DNA of 21,891 nt from an uncultured Bdellovibrio sp. (GTDB lineage Bacteria; Bdellovibrionota; Bdellovibrionia; Bdellovibrionales; Bdellovibrionaceae). The stretch covers positions 1-21,891 of the forward strand of contig NZ_CAMLDV010000048.1 in NCBI RefSeq assembly GCF_946478835.1, given 5' to 3'. Below the pieces are notes generated by a model, which did no database searches, was not told where the DNA came from, and saw nothing but the letters and a program-made list of their open reading frames with translations. The translations under genes and the position numbers were made by a program. This document shows, piece by piece, positions 1 through 7,817 of the stretch (within the stretch, counting starts at the first letter, position 1; the number at the start of each line of letters is the position of its first letter).

Positions 1-787
1 CAGACAAATCTCCGCCAGCAGCACCCGTTGGAACACGAGCATTGGTAAAACGAGAGTCATCACCCGCAGCCACTGTTCCCGCCGTCGTGCCCACGTTCAA
101 TGTCAATTGTGGAGTAGAGGCGGGATTCGCCACACTCAAATAAGCATTTGCCGAACTTACTGTCGTCACAGTTCCGCCGCTGGCTCCCGTTACCGGAGCA
201 CAAACCATCGCCGTTCCATTCCAACTTAAAAATTCATTGGCGGCACAAGTTGGAACTCCTGTTTTTAAAACGAAATCATTTTCAGTTTTTGTACCGAGTT
301 TTGCAGCAGAAGCCGCATAAGCAGAATAAGGAACTGTGCGAATTTCGTTATCAGGACTGATCACCTTCCAACCAGTACCGTCATGAAATTGAACCCTCAA
401 GATCCGGGCATGACCTTCTGTCGGCGTATAAGAACTAACGACGTTGTTATTAGGATCAGCGCAATCCTGTGTTTGACTATTATCAAAAACACTCAATAAA
501 GTTTTTGTCGGAGAAGGAGGAAACAGTTTTGTTCCGGTGCCAATAGGCACGTCAAAAACTCCGTGGCTATTGGTCATATCGATACCGCTTTTTTGTTCAC
601 GATAGATAACGCATGTGCCGTTGTTACTCGTAATTTCAAACAAAAAACTGACGTTGTTGTATTCTAAAGGAGAACCGTCGGTCTTAACGATGCGACCTTG
701 ATAGGTCAAAAAATTAGGCGCTGCTTCCATTGAAACAGAAAAAAAGAAGGCCAATAAAAACAAGTACGTACAAAGAGGGCTCTTCAT
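1..787 (-). CDS. Secreted fibre-like protein (tail-fibre/adhesin-like), N-terminal part, cut by window edge
   Basis: The frame is open from an ATG at 787 down to the window edge (262 complete codons), so the C-terminus is missing. Residues 1-22 form a signal peptide: a short basic start, a run of L/F, then a cleavage site near SMEA-AP. The next ~120 residues begin with a YQGRIV motif and include SGIDMTNSHGVFDVPIGTG, a compact beta-rich head. A cysteine-bounded segment (PTCAANEF...MVCAP) follows. Then comes low-complexity G/T/A-rich sequence (LTLNVGTTAGTVAAGDDSRF, RVPTGAAGGDLS), typical of phage-tail-fibre-like stalks. Proteins of this build in predatory bacteria are long trimeric surface or vesicle fibres that often end in an autoproteolytic chaperone, but that part is outside the window. 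The Shine-Dalgarno site is weak. The secreted fibre call is solid; the adhesin role is inference. Confidence 0.75.
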   Translation of the reverse strand, partial: MKSPLCTYLFLLAFFFSVSMEAAPNFLTYQGRIVKTDGSPLEYNNVSFLFEITSNNGTCVIYREQKSGIDMTNSHGVFDVPIGTGTKLFPPSPTKTLLSVFDNSQTQDCADPNNNVVSSYTPTEGHARILRVQFHDGTGWKVISPDNEIRTVPYSAYAASAAKLGTKTENDFVLKTGVPTCAANEFLSWNGTAMVCAPVTGASGGTVTTVSSANAYLSVANPASTPQLTLNVGTTAGTVAAGDDSRFTNARVPTGAAGGDLS

Positions 788-814
788 ACATTCTTTATCG
801 GAAATTTAACAAAG

Positions 815-836
815 AAACTGAAGACGATCTCAGTTT
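815..836 (-). terminator. Weak terminator-like hairpin after slyX
   Basis: AAACTGA (815-821) and TCAGTTT (830-836) form a 7-bp inverted repeat with an 8-nt loop in the 56-nt gap between slyX and the fibre gene. Read on the minus strand, it is followed by CTTTGTT. The stem is AT-rich and the U-tract is interrupted, so termination may be partial. Confidence 0.35.
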
Positions 837-843
837 GAGACGA

Positions 844-1047
844 TTAATAATGCGGTGGCTTTTCTCCAGGACCACGAACATCGTCTCCGTCGCCTAGACC
901 TTGCAGACGTTTCGTCAGGGCTTGCAAGAGGCCTTCTAGTTTATCAATTGTTTGCTGCTGTTGATAAAGAACCTGGTTGAGTTCTTCCAAAAGGAATTCC
1001 TGATGAGCGATTTTGGTTTCAAGATCTATAAAGCGTTGTTCAGACAT
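844..1047 (-). CDS. slyX: SlyX family protein
   Basis: This 67-residue protein matches the SlyX family in length and pattern. An N-terminal ...IDLETKIAHQEFLLEELNQVL segment and heptad-like leucine spacing to about residue 50 predict a coiled coil, and the protein ends in the family-typical PPHY. SlyX is a small conserved cytoplasmic coiled-coil protein of unknown biochemical role; in enterobacteria it is encoded next to the FKBP-type prolyl isomerase SlyD. Here its neighbour is the cupin oxygenase gene, which ends 26 nt upstream on the same strand, so the two are probably co-transcribed. No odd residues or truncation are visible. Confidence 0.9.
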   Translation of the reverse strand: MSEQRFIDLETKIAHQEFLLEELNQVLYQQQQTIDKLEGLLQALTKRLQGLGDGDDVRGPGEKPPHY

Positions 1048-1073
1048 GCGCTGCTTTTCCCACTTTTTAGGCT

Positions 1074-1766
1074 CTAATACAAGTGTAAATTCTGCTCAGG
1101 CTGAAGCACTTCCGTGGTATGAACTCCAATAGAAAGATGGATGGAGTCGGTCATGGCCTGCGCTTTATGCCAGTAGCCTGCGGGAATATAGAGCCAGTCG
1201 CCCGCCTTAAGCCAACAGCGGATTTCAGGAGCCGGAGGCTCCCGTAGAAAATATTCCCGCTGTGAAGCTTTGCGGTCTAGGGGACGGGGAGTCGTGGTGT
1301 TTTTACGCAAGCGAAATTCTTTTTCTCCAAAAGTTTGAATCACGAAAACGTCGTCTAAATCATAATGCCATTCAAAGCCCTCTTGTTGCGCGGGTGTACA
1401 GTAGACTTGTAAGTCAATCGGGCATTGAAAGAAGGATTGAAAATCATAGGCAATCATTCGTGTGACAGGATGAGCGTGTTCGGCATGACGAACTAAAAGA
1501 GTGCGATTGTTTTTAAATCCATGCAGAAATTGTTCTTTGCTTAGAGTCCCGGTATTAAGAGCTGAGTCCTCAGGAAGCTTTCCCTGCATCGGAAGCCAGC
1601 AATCACTGTGACGATTTTCCAAAATTTCTTGCAGCATAAACCACGAGATGCAGTTTTTCATGAAGAGCGCTTTTTCGGGAGCCGCAAAGGGACGTTCTTT
1701 AGCAATGTACTCTTGAGAAAACATAGAAAAAGGAATGGGGGAAAGAAGTTCTTCCAGAATCGACAT
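1074..1766 (-). CDS. Cupin/JmjC-type Fe(II) 2-oxoglutarate oxygenase (RoxA-like)
   Basis: A 230-residue protein of the Cupin_4 (JmjC-like) superfamily. The metal-binding HxD is visible as FEWHYDLDDVFVIQ (H134, D136) and the distal histidine as GDWLYIPAGYWH (H200). The sequence between them (QTFGEKEFRL) is typical of the double-stranded beta-helix. Bacterial members such as RoxA/YcfD hydroxylate a ribosomal protein arginine, but they are usually about 370 residues with a C-terminal winged-helix region. This protein ends soon after the catalytic core, so its substrate is unknown. A clear AAGGAG lies 7 nt before the ATG. slyX follows 26 nt downstream. The fold and metal site are confident; a ribosomal substrate is inference. 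Confidence 0.8.
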   Translation of the reverse strand: MSILEELLSPIPFSMFSQEYIAKERPFAAPEKALFMKNCISWFMLQEILENRHSDCWLPMQGKLPEDSALNTGTLSKEQFLHGFKNNRTLLVRHAEHAHPVTRMIAYDFQSFFQCPIDLQVYCTPAQQEGFEWHYDLDDVFVIQTFGEKEFRLRKNTTTPRPLDRKASQREYFLREPPAPEIRCWLKAGDWLYIPAGYWHKAQAMTDSIHLSIGVHTTEVLQPEQNLHLY

Positions 1767-1832
1767 AAGTGACTCCTTAAAAAAACTTCTTACCTTGCTC
1801 TTAAACGAACGAACAAATTAATCTTAGGAAAA

Positions 1833-3659
1833 TTACGCAGCTTTCACTTTCACTTTGTCAGCGGCCTCAGCTTCGTAATCAGAATAAGGTGTGCTGACTT
1901 CTACCATAGTGCCATCTGCTGCGCGATAACCACGAACCTTGAACATCTTTAATGCTTCAGAGCGGCCTTTCACTTCGGCGGCACCGGCAAGTTCTGTTTT
2001 GAAATCTTCGCCGATTTTTTCAATGACAGTGTCTGAAATCAAAAGATCCGCACCGAAAGCTTTTGTGGAAGCTTCGATACGTGAGGCGGTATTGACCGTG
2101 TTCCCGATAACAGTATATTCCATACGCTCGTCAGAACCGATTGTTCCTGAAATTGCGGCTCCGGCATGAAGACCCATACCGATATTGATCGCAGGTTGAC
2201 CACGGGAAATACGCAGTTCATTAAGACCCTCAAGAGCTTTCCTCATTTCAAGGCAAGCACGAACGGCATTGTGAGCATCGCGCTCAGAACCTTTCGGTGC
2301 ACCCCACACGGCCATAATCGCATCACCGATAAATTTATCGACGACACCCCCGTGCGAGTTGATGATTTTAACCATCACGCCAAAGTATTCATTCAGCATT
2401 TCGACGACTTCTTCCGGAGAACGTTTTTCTGAAAAGGCCGTGAAACCCCGAATATCCGAGAAGAAGACCACGACTTCTTTCGACTGACCGCCGACCCCGA
2501 TGTCTTTGCTGATCAAGTCTTCAGCGACAGAAGAGCCGTGGAACTTCGAGAAAAGGTTTTTCACCTTATCACGTTCCTTAAGACCTTCCGTCATGTGATC
2601 AAACGCTTCGGCCAAGTCACCCACTTCATCGTGAGAACGAACTTGCGCACGGGCTTTCACATCGAAATTCCCTTTAGAAACCAAGTTGATCATGTCCGCC
2701 AATTTTTCAATCGGGGAGGTGAGCGTCATAGAGAAAAGGAAGATAAAGAAGATCGCCATGGAGATCGCAGATCCCGCGACGAAAATCGCTCGACGTTTAA
2801 CCTCATGTGACACTTCCAGAATTGTTTCCTCGGAAGTTTGTGAAATCAACGTCGCACCAAAAGATGTTTTTACAGAAGCGCCAAAATAGTTTTTATCAAA
2901 GTCAGGATCGACAAACTTCGTTTGATACTGAGGTGATTTTTGCGCCAAGGCTTTTTGCACAAAAGGATTTTTTGCCAAGTTCAGTCTTGCCATGGCCTTT
3001 TGTTCATCTTTATGCGCTAAAAGTTCACCGTAACGATCCACAAGATACTGCGTTCTTTCAGAAGGATCCGTGAATGGTTTTTCAAGTGGAGCTAAAGCAA
3101 TGTCTGCCAAAGCAATGTGCGTGATTTTTCCTTGAGCGTCACGCACCAAAGGAATACCAATCGTGATCATCGCCGGAGCTTTTGGATAGGAAGCATTTTT
3201 AAGTTCCACACTTCCTTGCGCAACCGAACGCAAAGGAAACTTCTGCCACGAGCGCACATGAATAATATAAGTGCTGGAAAGGCCATAAGGCTTAAGCACT
3301 TCTTCTTTTACTTTACGCGCGACAGTTTCAACAGAGCTTCCATCCAATTTTAAAACTTCAAGAGCGATAAAATTTTTATCTTTCGTAAAACTAAAATCAA
3401 AGTCATCACCTGTGGCTGTTTCCGCAGTCGTTCCCTTCATTAAAAGAGACGCGCTGACGCGGGTTTTTTCCACCAAAGAGCCGATGATGTTTTCAACTTC
3501 TTTCGCCTTAGCTGCCGCAGATTCCAAGTTCGCAATATCGACTTGCTCAGAAGATTTCTTTTCAAAGAAGTCTGAAGAGATCCAAGTGATCGTTCCTGTT
3601 GCGGCGACCAGAATCAGAATCGTTACTGTGATGAGTTTTGTTGAAATAGGTATTCTCAT
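1833..3659 (-). CDS. Membrane-bound class III adenylate cyclase with periplasmic Cache-like sensor and HAMP
   Basis: Predicted to make cAMP at the inner membrane in response to a periplasmic signal. In 608-residue numbering: TM1 about 9-28, a periplasmic sensor about 29-290 resembling dCache/Cache_1 (YLVDRYGELLAHKDE, SVKTSFGATLISQTS), TM2 about 291-313, HAMP about 314-366 (ending in DEVGDLAEAFDHM), and a cyclase domain about 392-578. The catalytic residues are all present: metal aspartates D402 (FFSDIRGFT) and D446 (KFIGDAIMAVWGAP), adenine-specifying K442 and T516 (MEYTVIG), and transition-state N523 and R527 (NTVNTASRIE). The Lys/Thr pair indicates class IIIb adenylate rather than guanylate specificity. 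The ATG at 3659 was chosen because a GGAG sits 6 nt upstream; a start 11 codons earlier would overlap the upstream gene. It is the last gene of the operon, 13 nt after the barrel protein. Confidence 0.9.
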   Translation of the reverse strand: MRIPISTKLITVTILILVAATGTITWISSDFFEKKSSEQVDIANLESAAAKAKEVENIIGSLVEKTRVSASLLMKGTTAETATGDDFDFSFTKDKNFIALEVLKLDGSSVETVARKVKEEVLKPYGLSSTYIIHVRSWQKFPLRSVAQGSVELKNASYPKAPAMITIGIPLVRDAQGKITHIALADIALAPLEKPFTDPSERTQYLVDRYGELLAHKDEQKAMARLNLAKNPFVQKALAQKSPQYQTKFVDPDFDKNYFGASVKTSFGATLISQTSEETILEVSHEVKRRAIFVAGSAISMAIFFIFLFSMTLTSPIEKLADMINLVSKGNFDVKARAQVRSHDEVGDLAEAFDHMTEGLKERDKVKNLFSKFHGSSVAEDLISKDIGVGGQSKEVVVFFSDIRGFTAFSEKRSPEEVVEMLNEYFGVMVKIINSHGGVVDKFIGDAIMAVWGAPKGSERDAHNAVRACLEMRKALEGLNELRISRGQPAINIGMGLHAGAAISGTIGSDERMEYTVIGNTVNTASRIEASTKAFGADLLISDTVIEKIGEDFKTELAGAAEVKGRSEALKMFKVRGYRAADGTMVEVSTPYSDYEAEAADKVKVKAA

Positions 3660-3672
3660 AACAATCTCCAGG

Positions 3673-5295
3673 CTAGAAAGCCCACTCCGCAAAAATGTTT
3701 AGATAGTTTCCGACGATAGTGGACTCGTTCACATCGCCATCCACGGCAAAGTTGTCAGGACGAGGCACGGCATTGTAAGACATTTTGTCTTCACGACGAG
3801 CATAACCGACAAGGCCTGTGAAAGTCGGGGTGAAACGATAACTTCCTAAAAATCCAAATTGAGTTGAAAGCGCCGGACGCAGCGGTTCTCCGTTAGGTGT
3901 GCTAATTTTCAACAATGACATGTACAAGTGCGCGTTGATTTGCAATCCCAGTTTTGGCGTGAGAGAGTACCAATACTCTGCGCCTACATGCGGACCCGCC
4001 GATGTGATTTTTAAGTCTTGCGATTGCCCTGAGAAAGGATCGCCGACAGTTTCAGGAAGTTCCTTGTAATAAGGTCCCATTTGGAAACGCACTTCGCCGC
4101 GGTCTCCGATGGTCTGTCTATAAACGGCGTTGACCTCTGCCGAAGCAAAGGTCTGGGTTTTTCCATTAAATGTGAAACCGCTTAAATCTATAATACTTAA
4201 AAATCCCCACGGCGTGTTTGGATTAAACCATCCTAAACCCATCCGACCTGTTCCGCCCATGGCACTGTAGGCGACAGCCGAGTTCTTTTCGGGATTGCTT
4301 CCGCGGAACTGCATTTCTGTTATCAGATAACTGGCAACGGCATACCAACCTGTCACGCGATCAATAGATTTTCTAACAAGAGCGGTGTATTCCGCTGCCG
4401 GAGAACGATCTCCATGACGAACAGAAAAACTTTGTTTTGCAAGAGGAGAACTTGGGCGCATGTCCGATTTTGCACGTACAGCCACTTGGTATTTTCCACC
4501 GGGCCACGTTTCATCAAACGGCAGGGTGTCTTCCTGAGTGTTCTCAATGACTTTAAACTTTTCCCATTTTTTTGCTTTTTCATTGAGTTTCAAAACGTAA
4601 ACATCATAGCGAGAAGCATAGTCCGGACGAGTCCATTTGATTTCGCGCACGAATTCACTTTCAGGTTTTTCGATCTTCGGATTTTCAATGCCTTTACCTA
4701 AAACTGAAAATTGCCCTACGGATGTCGCATCACTTTGAATGCCGTCTTTGTTTGCGGCCGACACTTTCCATGTGTAGTTCATCGCTACGGGAAGTTCGAC
4801 TTTGATATGCGTGTCGTTCAAAGTTTCTGAAACTTGCGTTTTTCCGTCCTCTGAAGTCAAAGTGAATTGATATTGGTCAGCACCACCCACGGGAGCCCAT
4901 TGGAAATCCATTTTCACTTTGTCAGATTCTTTGGAGACAATACGTGAACGGGAAGCCGGGAATTTTAAGACAGCTGTTTCAAGACCGACGTTGAATTCAC
5001 TCGGCGGACTCCATTCACCAGGAACGCCACGATAATCGCGCGAACGCAACTTCATCATGTATTTTCCCGGAGCCAAGCGGCCATTCCAGGCAGCCTCTTT
5101 CACTTTGAAAGTGAAGGTTTTACCTTTGCCGTCTTCCTTATCGTCTTCTTTGCTTTGTGAAAGTTCGATTTCATAGGATTTAGCACCTTCAATAGCTTCC
5201 CACTCAAAGTTCACCAAACGGCGAAACGGCGCCGCCCAGACCGCTGCGGTCCAGAATGTGAAAATAAGAATGAAAAGCGAAGCGCTCAATCGCAT
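3673..5295 (-). CDS. Secreted protein with Fn3-like repeats and C-terminal outer-membrane beta-barrel
   Basis: A 540-residue protein with a signal peptide (hydrophobic 4-20, cleavage near VWA-AP). The N-terminal half holds about three Fn3/Ig-like repeats (roughly 20-108, 110-200, 205-295), each with a W-x-x-x-x-G/D-A-x-x-Y core such as FEWEAIEGAKSYEIEL and FQWAPVGGADQYQFTL. From about residue 310 to the end it shows alternating beta-strands and aromatic pairs and finishes in EWAF, a terminal phenylalanine typical of BAM-assembled barrels. The ATG at 5295 overlaps the stop codon of the upstream FecR gene (TGATG), indicating translational coupling; an in-frame TTG one codon earlier is less likely. 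No known function is recognised. It is plausibly the outer-membrane arm of the FecR/cyclase operon. Confidence 0.75.
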   Translation of the reverse strand: MRLSASLFILIFTFWTAAVWAAPFRRLVNFEWEAIEGAKSYEIELSQSKEDDKEDGKGKTFTFKVKEAAWNGRLAPGKYMMKLRSRDYRGVPGEWSPPSEFNVGLETAVLKFPASRSRIVSKESDKVKMDFQWAPVGGADQYQFTLTSEDGKTQVSETLNDTHIKVELPVAMNYTWKVSAANKDGIQSDATSVGQFSVLGKGIENPKIEKPESEFVREIKWTRPDYASRYDVYVLKLNEKAKKWEKFKVIENTQEDTLPFDETWPGGKYQVAVRAKSDMRPSSPLAKQSFSVRHGDRSPAAEYTALVRKSIDRVTGWYAVASYLITEMQFRGSNPEKNSAVAYSAMGGTGRMGLGWFNPNTPWGFLSIIDLSGFTFNGKTQTFASAEVNAVYRQTIGDRGEVRFQMGPYYKELPETVGDPFSGQSQDLKITSAGPHVGAEYWYSLTPKLGLQINAHLYMSLLKISTPNGEPLRPALSTQFGFLGSYRFTPTFTGLVGYARREDKMSYNAVPRPDNFAVDGDVNESTIVGNYLNIFAEWAF

Positions 5296-7103
5296 CAATT
5301 TACCTTAATCTTCTTTAAAGTCGGCGCGCGAACGTTGGATTTATCCGGCACAAGAAGTTTGCGCACAGGACCCGGTTCACTCGAACGACCATAAGAGTCT
5401 GTTGCCGACACTTGAACTTCGTATTCACCCGGCAAAAGATTTTTTAATGCTGTCGTGTTATTCGTATACTTACTTCGTTTTAATTGTTTTCCGTCTTTAC
5501 TGATCGTGAGCCAATATTCTTGAGCTCCTTCGATCTTGGACCACTCCAATTGGGATCTTCCGTCCATTGACGCTTGCAACATGCCTTCCGCAGGAACAAA
5601 TGTAGGCGCTTGCAACAATGGCAACGGAGCCACCGTCAAAGTTTGTGATGTCGTTGTGCCAAGAACTTGACCGTCTTTATTCAAAGCTTCAATGGAAGCA
5701 ATGTAACGACCTGGTTTGGTCACAGGCGTTGTGAGTTTTGTATCTTTTACTTCAACACTCGAAGCTGTCGCAGGATCTGCGTTTTCCTCCATGAGTTTCA
5801 CGCGCCACAAAGACACTTGGTCTGCTTTGTCGACTTTCCAACTCAAACCCAAACGGGGAGATTCCACATAGTATTGAGTCACTTGCGTTTCAGGAATTGT
5901 GAAATTCACTTGCACTGGAACAAGTGGAGGTGGTTCCAGTTTAACTTGTTCTGCTGGTTTGACAGCGAACTTTTGCACCTTACCCAAGACGGGTTTGTCG
6001 GAGTCTGTATAATAAGAACTCATACGCCAGTAATAAGTGCCAGGCTTTAACGCGGGAACGACGAAACTTTCCTCTTTAGAGAAAGTCTGTGAAGTCACTT
6101 TGTTTTTTAAGTTAGCGTCACTCCAAACTTCCAAAGTGGTTTGACGAGTGTCGTCTCCTTTTTGCCATTTAAAGGTCATATCAAAAGGCGTCGTTGTCGC
6201 TGGAATCTCTGCATCTGCCGTCGGGAAGACGACTGTCGGAGCATAACGGGCGACGACTTCTGTTTTATAGATCGGGCTTTCGGCGACCACTTTCCCTTCT
6301 TTGGATGTCGCTACAAGTTTCCAGTAATGACGCCCGAAGGGAAGTGAAGCCATGGTTTGATTTTGATTCAAAGGAGCTTTTACAAACTCTTTGAGAAGTT
6401 TACGACTTGGTCCCACCCACAAAGACACTTGTGTGTTGTAAGGGAAACCCTGCCACTGGAATGGAATCGGTTGCAAAGATTCAGCATCCATCGCAATAGG
6501 TTTTGCGGGGGATGGAGTCAAAATGCGAATTTCAGAAGACGTCGAAGTCAAATCTTTGCTTTGACCGTCGTTGCTTTTAATAGAAGCTTTACCTTCCAAG
6601 ACTTGGACATCGACAGAATTACCGCGGCCTTTTGATAACGAAGCAGAAGCTTGTGAGAGATCGACTTTTCCATTCGCTGAGTTTAAGACGAGGCCTGGAG
6701 CACCGGCTTCGGCACCACCGGCTTTCGCGTTGACGAACAAACTACCTTCCATCAAATCGAGAGCGATTTCGCCTTCGGATTTTTTAATCACGATAAGCGA
6801 CTCTGGCTCCAAATCCAAATAACGATCTGAGTCGACAAATTGAATGCGCACTTCACCGCGCTCACTCGTACGAATCGCTTCGCCGTTGTACAAAGGCTCA
6901 CCCGTATTGACGAGTTGCCATAGCAAGCGCGAAGCAGGACGGCGTTGAATATCTTCAACAACTTTGCCTACATACGCCAAAGGTTTTTCATTTCCGTGGG
7001 ATGAGATGCGATGATCGGAGGATTGATACCAATACCAGGTCACAGCAAAAACGGATGACGAGCTGAGCGCAGCGATAAGCAATCGTTTCCACTGTTTTTT
7101 CAT
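5295..7103 (-). CDS. FecR-domain protein with Fn3-like repeats, membrane-anchored
   Basis: A 602-residue protein. An N-terminal basic stretch and hydrophobic segment (about 6-25) form a membrane anchor or signal peptide. A FecR-type domain lies at about 65-195 (PLYNGEAIRTSERGEVRIQF, DLEPESLIVI, ALDLMEGSLFVNAKAG, VQVLEGKASIK). About four Fn3-like repeats follow (roughly 200-285, 286-384, 395-490, 500-590), with recurrent PGxYYW / PGxYEVQVSATD strands. Classical FecR proteins are anti-sigma regulators, but stand-alone FecR domains in the periplasm are also common, and no sigma factor gene is adjacent here. The ATG at 7103 follows an AGGAGGAG site, whereas the preceding TTG lies too close to it. 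First gene of the operon, divergent from greB; its stop overlaps the next start. Confidence 0.8.
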   Translation of the reverse strand: MKKQWKRLLIAALSSSSVFAVTWYWYQSSDHRISSHGNEKPLAYVGKVVEDIQRRPASRLLWQLVNTGEPLYNGEAIRTSERGEVRIQFVDSDRYLDLEPESLIVIKKSEGEIALDLMEGSLFVNAKAGGAEAGAPGLVLNSANGKVDLSQASASLSKGRGNSVDVQVLEGKASIKSNDGQSKDLTSTSSEIRILTPSPAKPIAMDAESLQPIPFQWQGFPYNTQVSLWVGPSRKLLKEFVKAPLNQNQTMASLPFGRHYWKLVATSKEGKVVAESPIYKTEVVARYAPTVVFPTADAEIPATTTPFDMTFKWQKGDDTRQTTLEVWSDANLKNKVTSQTFSKEESFVVPALKPGTYYWRMSSYYTDSDKPVLGKVQKFAVKPAEQVKLEPPPLVPVQVNFTIPETQVTQYYVESPRLGLSWKVDKADQVSLWRVKLMEENADPATASSVEVKDTKLTTPVTKPGRYIASIEALNKDGQVLGTTTSQTLTVAPLPLLQAPTFVPAEGMLQASMDGRSQLEWSKIEGAQEYWLTISKDGKQLKRSKYTNNTTALKNLLPGEYEVQVSATDSYGRSSEPGPVRKLLVPDKSNVRAPTLKKIKVN

Positions 7104-7218
7104 CAATTCCTCCTCCTGGTTTTTTCGGAGAAAATGTCGGGATATTTAATAGCGCTTAAGTCTAGGTCCGAGAGAATGTGGAAGATTTGTTCGGGCAGAT
7201 GGTCTAGAGTCTTGCGAT

Positions 7219-7695
7219 ATGGACAATAACAAGAACTACATTACGCCCGAAGGTCTAGCAAAATTGAAAGCCGAGTACCATGAGCTGATGCACGTGGAAA
7301 GACCGAAACTTGTTGAGGTTGTGGCGTGGGCTGCGAGTAATGGCGACCGCTCCGAAAATGCAGATTATCAATACGGCAAACGTCGTTTGCGCGAAATTGA
7401 TCGTCGCGTGCACTTTCTTACAAAAAGAATTGAAGACGCTGAAATAGTGGACCCTAAAACTATGAAAGGGAGCACTGTTCTTTTCAGTGCCACCGTGACG
7501 TTAGCGAATGAAGATGGCGACGAAGTGACTTATCAAATTGTAGGTGAAGACGAGTTTGATCCTAAACTTGGAAAGATTTCTTGGAAGTCTCCGGTGGCCA
7601 AGGCGCTATTAGGAAAAAAGCTCGGAGATGAGGTTCGAATAGTCAAACCCGCCGGCGAAGAGTTCGTAACTATCGAGAATGTCGAGTATAAGTAA
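7219..7695 (+). CDS. greB: Transcription elongation factor GreB
   Basis: A 158-residue GreA/GreB-family factor that rescues backtracked RNA polymerase by stimulating transcript cleavage. The N-terminal coiled coil contains the acidic tip motif NGDRSENADY (D43, E46), which reaches the polymerase active site through the secondary channel. The following YQYGKRRLREIDRRV...FL is characteristic of GreB rather than GreA. The C-terminal FKBP-like domain includes ISWKSPVAKALLGKKLGDEV and the conserved PAGEEF...VEY end. The length is normal. No good Shine-Dalgarno site precedes the ATG (the upstream run is TCTAGAGTCTTGCGAT), which is unusual in this window, where most genes have strong sites. It reads divergently from the FecR gene, with 115 nt between starts. 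Confidence 0.95.
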   Translation: MDNNKNYITPEGLAKLKAEYHELMHVERPKLVEVVAWAASNGDRSENADYQYGKRRLREIDRRVHFLTKRIEDAEIVDPKTMKGSTVLFSATVTLANEDGDEVTYQIVGEDEFDPKLGKISWKSPVAKALLGKKLGDEVRIVKPAGEEFVTIENVEYK

Positions 7696-7783
7696 AATTT
7701 TCAGATTCTGTCAGGGCTCCGCCGGTTTTTATACATTTTTTGAAACTCGTTATGCATTAGAGATTGTATTTGTCCGCATTATT

Positions 7784-7817
7784 GAGGAGACTCCTCCGCA
7801 ATGGAGGGGGATCCATG
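7784..7817 (+). promoter_or_regulatory. Mutually exclusive hairpins covering the Shine-Dalgarno site of the DUF3465 gene
   Basis: Two overlapping inverted repeats share a CU-rich strand. Hairpin A pairs GAGGA (7784-7788) with TCCTC (7792-7796) around a 3-nt loop. Hairpin B pairs 7791-7797 (CTCCTCC) with 7803-7809 (GGAGGGG) around the loop GCAAT, with one G-U pair. Hairpin B buries the GGAGGGGG Shine-Dalgarno site that lies 4 nt before the ATG at 7815; hairpin A would free it. Both cannot form together, so the arrangement could tune translation. Pairing is read directly from the sequence; regulation is inference. Confidence 0.45.

Noticed and set aside
5667..6050. A 127-codon plus-strand ORF opposite the FecR gene
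   Set aside because: The composition is C/F/W/H-rich with no domain pattern; the opposite strand has a clear FecR/Fn3 reading frame.
7711..7740. GC-rich run followed by T-rich sequence after greB, considered as a terminator
   Set aside because: No stable stem longer than about 3 bp could be drawn before the T-rich stretch.
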